64,000 bases of DNA from Hyphomicrobiales bacterium (GTDB taxonomy: Bacteria > Pseudomonadota > Alphaproteobacteria > Rhizobiales > Xanthobacteraceae): positions 62,001 through 126,000 of the forward strand of contig JAFKKH010000009.1 of the NCBI GenBank assembly GCA_017305665.1, written 5' to 3'. Position numbers and translations under genes: made by a program. Below, one piece after another: positions 57,771-64,000 of the stretch; the stretch's first letter is position 1, and the number at the start of each line of letters is the position of its first letter. The notes beneath the pieces were generated by a model. The model did no database searches, had not been told where the DNA came from, and saw nothing but the letters and a program-made list of their open reading frames with translations.

Positions 57771-60143
57771 GTGACCATTGCTACGCATCATCGTAACCGG
57801 TTCCACACCATCGCGCGCGCGGCCTTGCTATCGGCAAGTGTCGCTGCACTCTGCATTGCGACCGGCACGGCGGAAACGCACGCGCAATCCGCGCAAGGTG
57901 CCGGCGCTGCGGCGCTGCCCCCGATCCGGATCACCGCGCCCGAAGCGAAGCGCCGTTCCAATACGCGGCCGGCGCGACAGGCCGATCGTAGCGCCGCACG
58001 GCACAGGACGACACGCGCGGCACGCAATCCCGCCCCTGCAGCGCCAACACCCTCGCGGCTCACCGCGCAGGATGTCCGCACCGGTACCGTCGGCGTTTAT
58101 GCCAACAGCACGGCGGTCGCGACCAAGAGCAACACCGCGCTGGTCAACATCCCGCAATCGCTCACCGTGGTGACCAAGGATTTCATCCGCGACCAGAACT
58201 ACCAGAACCTGACCGACGTGGCGCGCTACGTGCCCGGCGTCGCCGTGCATCAGGGCGAAGGCAACCGCGACGAGCTGGTGATCCGCGGCGTGGATTCCAG
58301 CGCCAACTTCTTCGTCAACGGCTTCCGCGACGACGCGCAGATCTTCCGCGATCTCTACAACACAGAGAGCATCGAGGTGCTGCGCGGACCGAGCGCACTG
58401 ACCTTCGGGCGCGGCGGCGGCGGCGGCATCCTCAACCGTACCCTGAAGGAGGCAGACGGCCAGCGCATCTACGAGGCCGGCCTGCAGACTGGCTCGTTCG
58501 GCGACCGCCGCGTCACGCTCGACGCCGGGCAAGCCGTCAACGAGAACGTCGCCGCGCGGTTCAACGCTTTCTATGAGGGGGCCGACGGCTTCCGCGACTT
58601 CACCCATCTCGAGCGTTACGGCATCAACCCGACGGTGACGCTGACACCTGATGACACCACCAAGATCAAGCTCAGCTACGAATATTTCCACGACGACCGC
58701 ACCGCCGACCGCGGCAATCCCTCGCAATCGCTGCCGGGCGGTGTGACGCGTTTCAATCCGACCACGCCGTTCGCGCCGAACGGCGACCTCTCGGCATTCT
58801 TCGGCAGCCCGAGCCTCAACGTCGCGCGCGCCGACGTGCAAACCGGCATGGCTGTCATCGAGCACGATTTCGAAAACGGCCTGACGGTGAAGAACTCCAC
58901 CCTCGCCGCGCAATATCTGAAATTCTACCAGAACGTCTATCCCGGCAACGGCCCGCTGTCCGGCGCGGTCGATCCGGCCGGCACGTCGTTCAACCGCGCC
59001 GCCTATCAGCACACCACCAACCGCGACAATATCTTCAACCAGACCGACTTCACCTACAAGACGATGACCGGGCCGGTCGGACATACCATCGGCTTCGGCA
59101 CCGAGTTCGGCCGTCAGTCTGGCGTGGACATGCGCAACACCGGCCTGTTCCCGAACGGCACCAACACCATGACCGCCAACCCGTTCGATCCGACCTACTT
59201 CGGGCCGATCACCTTCGTGCATCAATCTCCCGGCGCGCTCTCGCCCGGCGTGACGGCAGCGGATTCCAACAGCCGCTATCGCGCTTATGTCGATTCCGTC
59301 TACGCCCGCGACACCATCGACGTGACGCGCTGGCTGCAACTGATCGCCGGCGCGCGCTTCGATCACTTCGATCTGTCGGCCGTGGACATGAACACCGGCA
59401 CGCAGCGCGGCCGCACCGACGACAAGATCTCGCCGCAGGCCGCCGTGGTGCTGAAGCCGTCGGAAAACCTGTCGTTCTACGGCGCCTACAGCGTGTCCTA
59501 CCTGCCGGCGTCGGGCGACCAGTTCTCCTCGCTCAACAACGGTACGGTGATCCTCGATCCGCAGAAGTTCGAGAACAAGGAAGTCGGCGTGAAGTGGAAT
59601 ATCCAGCCCAGGCTGCAATTCACCGCGGCGACCTATCAGCTCGACCGCACCAACGTGCCGCTCGCCGATCCCAACAATCCCGGCTTCTTCATCCTGTCGG
59701 GCAAGAACCGCATCCGCGGTTTCGAGACGGCATTGACCGGCTACATCACGCCGGAGTGGCAGTCCTCGCTCGGCTATGCCTATACCGACGCGCGCGTCAC
59801 CAGCGACACGTCGGCGACCATCGTCGCCGGCAACCGCGTCCAGCTCGTGCCCTACAATCAGGTTTCGCTCTGGAACAAGTATCAGTTCAATCCGGTGTGG
59901 TCGGGTTCGCTCGGCGTCATCTACTTCTCGGATTCTTTTGCCGCATCCGACGACACCGTGCGGCTGCCGGGCTTCGTTCGCGTCGATGCCGGGATCGCCG
60001 CGCAGGTCAGCCGGAACTGGAAGCTGCAGCTCAACGTCGAGAACATCTTCAATAAGGGCTACTGGGCCTCGGCCGACGGCAACAACAACATCTCGCCGGG
60101 CGCTCCGCGCACCTTCCGCATCAGCGCGATCGGGAAGTTCTGA
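57771..60143 (+). CDS. TonB-dependent siderophore receptor
   Basis: A 790-residue outer-membrane receptor of the FhuA/FepA/CatA type that takes up an iron-siderophore using TonB energy. The signal peptide is near residues 1-38, followed by a disordered basic stretch and the plug, beginning about 120 (IPQSLTVVTKDFIRDQNYQNLTDVARYVPG). The barrel ends in an aromatic residue (ISAIGKF), as needed for outer-membrane insertion. The GTG start with GGGGGA 6 bases ahead is chosen; an ATG 42 bases upstream is possible. Ligand unknown; no TonB-system or synthesis genes are near. Confidence 0.93.
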   Translation: MTIATHHRNRFHTIARAALLSASVAALCIATGTAETHAQSAQGAGAAALPPIRITAPEAKRRSNTRPARQADRSAARHRTTRAARNPAPAAPTPSRLTAQDVRTGTVGVYANSTAVATKSNTALVNIPQSLTVVTKDFIRDQNYQNLTDVARYVPGVAVHQGEGNRDELVIRGVDSSANFFVNGFRDDAQIFRDLYNTESIEVLRGPSALTFGRGGGGGILNRTLKEADGQRIYEAGLQTGSFGDRRVTLDAGQAVNENVAARFNAFYEGADGFRDFTHLERYGINPTVTLTPDDTTKIKLSYEYFHDDRTADRGNPSQSLPGGVTRFNPTTPFAPNGDLSAFFGSPSLNVARADVQTGMAVIEHDFENGLTVKNSTLAAQYLKFYQNVYPGNGPLSGAVDPAGTSFNRAAYQHTTNRDNIFNQTDFTYKTMTGPVGHTIGFGTEFGRQSGVDMRNTGLFPNGTNTMTANPFDPTYFGPITFVHQSPGALSPGVTAADSNSRYRAYVDSVYARDTIDVTRWLQLIAGARFDHFDLSAVDMNTGTQRGRTDDKISPQAAVVLKPSENLSFYGAYSVSYLPASGDQFSSLNNGTVILDPQKFENKEVGVKWNIQPRLQFTAATYQLDRTNVPLADPNNPGFFILSGKNRIRGFETALTGYITPEWQSSLGYAYTDARVTSDTSATIVAGNRVQLVPYNQVSLWNKYQFNPVWSGSLGVIYFSDSFAASDDTVRLPGFVRVDAGIAAQVSRNWKLQLNVENIFNKGYWASADGNNNISPGAPRTFRISAIGKF

Positions 60144-60167
60144 GGGGCTTGTAAAAAACCTAACGCC

Positions 60168-60289
60168 GTCATTCCGGAAGCCGCGCAGCGGCTGTCCGGA
60201 ATCCATAACCCCTGTGACTGCTTTATCCGAAACATCAGTGCCGGGAGTATGGATTCCGGGCTCGCGTCTTCGACGCGCCCCGGAATGAC
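60168..60289. repeat. Nested palindromic intergenic element
   Basis: Outer arms GTCATTCCGG (60168-60177) and CCGGAATGAC (60280-60289) enclose inner complementary pieces TCCGGAATCCAT and ATGGATTCCGG. The element can form two stacked hairpins or a cruciform. It sits in the convergent gap between the receptor and the sortase gene. The form is that of dispersed REP-like units in this bacterial group. Confidence 0.65.
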
Positions 60290-60298
60290 AGCGAGAGT

Positions 60299-60868
60299 TC
60301 ACTCGCGGCCCTCCACCATCGTGGCATGAACCACATAGCGCAGCGGCCCGGATGTGACGGCATTGAACGGCCAGCAGGTGGTCAGCGCCAGCGCGTATCC
60401 GTCGGCGCGCGGATCGATGCCCGACGCGTCGTAGCGAACCACGGCGTGATCATCGACGCGGTAGTGGAAGGTGCGCCCATCGCGGCGCGTCACCGCGATG
60501 TCGTCGCCGGGTTTCACGTCACGCAGGAAGCTGAAATGGGTGTCACGGTGCGCGGCGTACACCGCGACGCCGCGCTCGCCGGCATCGGGCGTCTGCTCGA
60601 CATGGCCGGGACCGAACGCCAGCGCCTGACCGCTGCTGCCCGCGAGCACGATGGCGCTGGCATGCAATCGTTTCACCTCGATCCGCGCCACCGGCCAGGT
60701 ATCGGCCCACGACCACGGCTTGACGATCCGGCCCGTGGCCACCGACTCGTCGAACGCACGCTCCAGCAGCACCTGCGCCACCAGCGCCTTGGCGTGGATG
60801 TAGGCGCCCTGCCCGATCAGCAGGAATCCGAGGAGGGCGACACTCAAAGCAGTGACAGTCCGAACCAT
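60299..60868 (-). CDS. Class GN sortase (proteobacterial)
   Basis: A 189-residue membrane-bound transpeptidase. It has one N-terminal helix (ALSVALLGFLLIGQGAYIHA). The catalytic residues are His107 in YAAHRDTHF, Cys165 in LTTCWPFN, and Arg177 in GPLRYVV. The class is typically paired with one VIT/VWA target protein in gram-negatives. That target is the gene immediately upstream. The ATG at 60868 gives the family length. Confidence 0.93.
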   Translation of the reverse strand: MVRTVTALSVALLGFLLIGQGAYIHAKALVAQVLLERAFDESVATGRIVKPWSWADTWPVARIEVKRLHASAIVLAGSSGQALAFGPGHVEQTPDAGERGVAVYAAHRDTHFSFLRDVKPGDDIAVTRRDGRTFHYRVDDHAVVRYDASGIDPRADGYALALTTCWPFNAVTSGPLRYVVHATMVEGRE

Positions 60869-60959
60869 GAGAAGAACCTCGTCAGAGATGCGCGCGCGGC
60901 TCGGGGGGAAAGCCGCGCGCGCCATTAAGGGAGGTCGGGGTTCCTCCCTTCACCCCGCG

Positions 60960-63242
60960 TCAGCGAACGGCCAGCCGGCGCCGGGGGATCACCATCATCA
61001 TCAGCGCAAGCATCAGCAGCGCCGCGCCGGCGAGCAGCTTCAGCTCCGCATCGGTTGCGGTCTTCGGCAGCACGATGGGCGACGCGGGCGCCACCACCGG
61101 CGGATGCTTGCGCAGCCCGAGCTGCACATGACCGTCACTCGCGTCCGCACGACGCTCGGAGGGTGGTGCCAAGGGCTTCGGCTGCTCGCCGAACACCTTT
61201 GCGAAATCCCAGCCCGCCGGCAGGTTGAGCGGCAGGTCCGCGAGCTTCAGCGGTTCGCCGTCGGGGCGGCTCGGCGTCGCATCGACCGCGACAAGGCTGG
61301 TCAGCCGCGTCACCAGATGATGCTCGAGCGCCAGCGCGAGGATGGTCTTGTCGGCCGCGTCCGGCGTGGCTTTTCCGACGGTCCGCGCGACTTCGGCATC
61401 GGCGATCTTGCGACGTGCCCACAGTTTTGACAGGCCCTTCCCTTCCGCAGCACTCGCCAGCGGCAGCTTGACCGACCATGGGCGGTCGCCGACCTTGCCC
61501 TTGATCTCCATATCGCCCTTGAGCTGACCAAGCTTCGCCGCCAGCACCAGCGGTTCGCCGCGATAGACGTCGGGCAATATCGCGGGCGTGAGATCGGCCT
61601 TCGCGTCGGAGAACGTCACGCTCAATCCTGTCACCGCGGGATTCTCCAGCTTTGCGAACAGGCCGCGCATGCGCTCCTCGACCTGATCGACCGAGCCGAT
61701 GTGGGTGAAGGTGCCGCGCCCGAGTTCCGCCGCGCGCGTCATCAGGAAGGTGTTCGGCGCCGAGCCGATGCCGACCATGAAGACGCGCGAACGACCGCGC
61801 ATCGCCGCAATGGTATCGAACAACTGCTGCTCGTTGCCGATGGCACCGTCGGTCAGGAACACCACCTGCCGGACGTAGCTGTTGTCGCTGACGCCGCCGT
61901 CGTGCAGCGCCGCCTGCATCGCCGGCACCATCTCGGTGCCGCCCTGCGCCTCGAGCGCGCCGACGAATGACCGCGCCCGGTCGAGATGCTCGGCATCGGC
62001 CGGTACGCAATCCGGGAACAGCAGACTCATAGTGTTGTCGAACCGGATCACGTTGAAGCGGTCGTTCGGCTGCAGACGGCCCAGCGCATAGATGAGACTG
62101 GCCTTGGCCTGCGCGATCGATGTGCCGCCCATGGAGCCGGAGTTGTCGATCACGAACACCACCTCGCGCGGACGCGGCTTCTGCTCGGCTTCGCTCAGCG
62201 CCGGCGGCGTGACGAACGCCAGCATGTAATCGGAATCGCCGACGTGTTCGCGGAACAGTCCGACCGACGGCGTCTTGCCGGGTGCGGCTTTCCAGGTCAG
62301 TTCGAAATCGCGGTCGGCGGGCACGGCACCTTCGGCCAACCTGACGATGCGCGTGCTGGCATTCGGCGCTTCCATGTTGACGGCGTGGAATGAACTCTTC
62401 ACCTCGCCGAGCGGAAAGCCGGCCTGCAGGCGCACGGTGATCTGCGTTGGATTGACCGGCGCGTGGTCGGCGGGATCGAGCACGGGGGCCGCGATCTTGT
62501 CGCGATCCGGCACCGGATCGGTCGTAGCCGCGCCCCAGCCGCCGCCGTCGCTGCGCAGATCGACGCTCTGCACGACGGGCGCGGGATTGTAGCGCGGACC
62601 GACCACGAGCGGCACCCGCAGCGAGAACGTATCGCCGGATTGATGCACCGGCTCCTGATACTCGATCTGCACCAGCACGGTTTCGCCGGGGCCGATGTTG
62701 GCCACCGCATTGGTGAAGATGTTCGGCCGCTGCTGCTCGGTGAGCGCGGCCTTATGGCCCGAGCGCTTGGCCTGCTCATAGATCACGCGCGCCTGCTGAC
62801 GCTCCTTGATCTCGCCGACCACGACGCGGTCGCCGACCACCATCTTCAGCGTATCGACGGCGCCGCCCTCCGGCAGCGGATAGACGTAAGTGGCTTCGAC
62901 CCAGTCCTTGCTCTCGTTGCGGAAGATTTGCGTGACGCGCGCCCGCGCCGTCGGGCCGGACACGGTGACATCGACATCGATGCCAAGCCGCGTGGCCTCG
63001 GTGTAGCCATCGCCGGTCTTCAGGAGCAGCGCGCCGGAGCGCGCTTCGTTGGGCGATGTGATCGTCACCGGACTTTCCGCCGACCACACCGGCCTCAGGT
63101 CCACGAACAGCGCCGCGAAGCCGAGCAGCAGCGCGCCGCATGCGCCGAACAGCGGAGGCACCATCGCCGCGGCCATTCGCTTAAGCGCCCGGCCGCCGCT
63201 CCACGCCACACCTTCGATCCGGATGTCATCGTAAAGGCTCAT
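60960..63242 (-). CDS. Sortase target protein with VIT and VWA domains
   Basis: A 760-residue surface or envelope protein. It has an N-terminal hydrophobic segment (residues 24-48), then a VIT domain (ARVTQIFRNESKDWVEATYVYPLPE) and a VWA domain with MIDAS DNSGSMGG (near 358). The C-terminus has the sorting signal LPKTA (725-729), a membrane helix and RRR. Such proteins are, by family knowledge, the only substrate of a class GN sortase next to them. The function of the target is unknown. Confidence 0.93.
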   Translation of the reverse strand: MSLYDDIRIEGVAWSGGRALKRMAAAMVPPLFGACGALLLGFAALFVDLRPVWSAESPVTITSPNEARSGALLLKTGDGYTEATRLGIDVDVTVSGPTARARVTQIFRNESKDWVEATYVYPLPEGGAVDTLKMVVGDRVVVGEIKERQQARVIYEQAKRSGHKAALTEQQRPNIFTNAVANIGPGETVLVQIEYQEPVHQSGDTFSLRVPLVVGPRYNPAPVVQSVDLRSDGGGWGAATTDPVPDRDKIAAPVLDPADHAPVNPTQITVRLQAGFPLGEVKSSFHAVNMEAPNASTRIVRLAEGAVPADRDFELTWKAAPGKTPSVGLFREHVGDSDYMLAFVTPPALSEAEQKPRPREVVFVIDNSGSMGGTSIAQAKASLIYALGRLQPNDRFNVIRFDNTMSLLFPDCVPADAEHLDRARSFVGALEAQGGTEMVPAMQAALHDGGVSDNSYVRQVVFLTDGAIGNEQQLFDTIAAMRGRSRVFMVGIGSAPNTFLMTRAAELGRGTFTHIGSVDQVEERMRGLFAKLENPAVTGLSVTFSDAKADLTPAILPDVYRGEPLVLAAKLGQLKGDMEIKGKVGDRPWSVKLPLASAAEGKGLSKLWARRKIADAEVARTVGKATPDAADKTILALALEHHLVTRLTSLVAVDATPSRPDGEPLKLADLPLNLPAGWDFAKVFGEQPKPLAPPSERRADASDGHVQLGLRKHPPVVAPASPIVLPKTATDAELKLLAGAALLMLALMMMVIPRRRLAVR

Positions 63243-63361
63243 GATCGTCACTCCCGCAGTTTGAATTCGCGATGGCACCGTTGTGCGAGAGCGGCCGCCG
63301 CGCCGCGAGCGTGATGATCGGCAATGTTCGGACGCATCACGCCGCGATCTGCCACGGCATG

Positions 63362-63407
63362 TGCGGGAACGTGCGGGTTTGTGCGGAGATGTCCGTCTGC
63401 TAGACTT
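63362..63407 (+). promoter_or_regulatory. 10-bp-phased direct repeats and -10 box before XRE gene
   Basis: GTGCGGG, GTGCGGG and GTGCGGA begin at 63362, 63372 and 63382, exactly 10 bases apart. A likely -10 box TAGACT (63402-63407) follows. The block is in the divergent gap between the sortase-target gene and the XRE regulator, so it may control both. Confidence 0.5.
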
Positions 63408-63432
63408 CGCGCCGGAATCGAAGGGAGCGAGG

Positions 63433-64000
63433 ATGGCGACGCCGGACAAGCAGCTTTCCGCGGAGCAGAGCCGTCAGGTGGCGGCGACGATCCGCGAAGA
63501 ACTCGCGCGCAAGCGGATGTCGCGGCAGCAACTCGCCGACCGCGCCAAACTCAGCATCTCGACGCTGGAGAAGGCGCTCGGCGGCGGACGGCCGTTCACG
63601 CTCGCCACCATCGTGCGACTGGAGGAAGCGCTCGGCGTCTCCCTGCGCAACGGCGGAGACGATGCGCCCGACAACGGCGATATCGCACCCGATCATCTCG
63701 GCGGCTATTCGCGGCGCTCGGTCAAGTGGATGGAAGGCACTTACGTGACCTTGCGGCCGTCGTTCGGCGACCGCGCCGCGATCTATGCCTATCGCACCGA
63801 GATCATGTGGGACGCCGCCGCCTCATGCCTGACGTTTCGCGAGGCCGAACGGCTCGACGCCAACTACACGCAATACGGCGAGGTGTCGGTGCCGAACCAG
63901 TCCGGGCACATCTATCTCACCACGAATCGCCACGGCCAGTTGCGCGTGATCACGGTGTCGCGGCCGACCATCGTCGGCGAAATGTACGGCATCATCACCA
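63433..64000 (+). CDS. XRE-family helix-turn-helix regulator (3' end outside window)
   Basis: The first 189 residues of a regulator. The helix-turn-helix (residues 14-60: VAATIREELARKRMSRQQLADRAKLSISTLEKALGG) is followed by a linker and a second domain that looks like a sensor module (YVTLRPSFGDRAAIYAYRTEIMWD; SGHIYLTTNRHGQLRVITVSRP). It continues open to the window edge. AGGGAGCGAGG precedes the ATG. Divergent from the sortase pair, it may control them. The effector is unknown. Confidence 0.88.
   Translation, partial: MATPDKQLSAEQSRQVAATIREELARKRMSRQQLADRAKLSISTLEKALGGGRPFTLATIVRLEEALGVSLRNGGDDAPDNGDIAPDHLGGYSRRSVKWMEGTYVTLRPSFGDRAAIYAYRTEIMWDAAASCLTFREAERLDANYTQYGEVSVPNQSGHIYLTTNRHGQLRVITVSRPTIVGEMYGIIT

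Noticed and set aside
57828..60302. An 824-residue open frame antisense to the siderophore receptor
   Set aside because: It mirrors the receptor's codon periodicity, shows no domain and is rich in the Arg/Val/Gly typical of antisense frames in high-GC genes.

Overview
The window reads as chromosomal DNA of a high-GC alphaproteobacterium of the Bradyrhizobium/Rhodopseudomonas/Afipia group (Nitrobacteraceae). The grounds are tolQRAB, pal, cpoB, tilS and ftsH in the same neighbourhood, a pyruvate phosphate dikinase, a SleB-type hydrolase, DUF2852 and TIGR02301 proteins, and protein wording typical of that group. The genus cannot be fixed from sequence alone. No phage, insertion sequence, CRISPR array or rRNA was seen. 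There is one tRNA, Pro(CGG).

Region 1 (1-7.2 kb) is an accessory catabolic and uptake locus. It holds the end of a DAO-type flavin oxidase, an SsuBC/TauBC-like ABC ATPase and permease, a LysR regulator divergent from a 2Fe-2S ferredoxin and a cupin protein, an NMT1/THI5-like substrate-binding protein, and an isochorismatase-fold amidohydrolase. A flavin reductase pseudogene with an internal deletion follows. Region 2 (7.2-17.3 kb) is mostly housekeeping and repair: tRNA-Pro, TsaC/Sua5, a GlcD-like FAD dehydrogenase, a GNAT enzyme, SRAP peptidase, NUDIX, a dihydroorotase-like enzyme, YgfZ, Tag, an HD hydrolase and a small tyrosine phosphatase.

Region 3 (17.4-32.2 kb) holds a giant DUF2339 membrane protein, a three-gene ABC exporter operon with a NEW3-domain protein, a class I glutamine amidotransferase-like hydrolase, an acrylyl-CoA-reductase-like enzyme with an MFS permease, a SleB hydrolase, and a PPDK carrying a histone-like Lys/Ala tail. 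Region 4 (32.5-44.7 kb, minus strand) is the envelope and cell-division block tolQ-tolR-tolA-tolB // pal-cpoB-tilS-ftsH. It is interrupted between tolB and pal by a GGDEF-EAL protein and a FeeM-like N-acyltransferase.

Region 5 (45-54.5 kb) is more variable. A DUF2852 membrane protein and a TetR regulator share a matching candidate operator. Two tandem YciI proteins follow, then a LysR regulator divergent from a BBE-like oxidase and an acyl-CoA-dehydrogenase-like flavoprotein. After these come an orphan Lon N-domain protein, a YtrA-type GntR regulator with a possibly leaderless mRNA next to a slipin, and an AT-richer orphan secreted protein. Region 6 (54.7-64 kb) has an ABC-F ATPase, a metallo-beta-lactamase-fold hydrolase, a TonB-dependent siderophore receptor, and a proteobacterial class GN sortase with its dedicated VIT/VWA target. 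A divergent XRE regulator there is preceded by 10-bp-phased repeats.

The most promising less-described items are the TetR/DUF2852 operator pair, the sortase locus with its phased repeats, the GntR-slipin pair, the Lon-N orphan, the tailed PPDK and the split tol-pal cluster.
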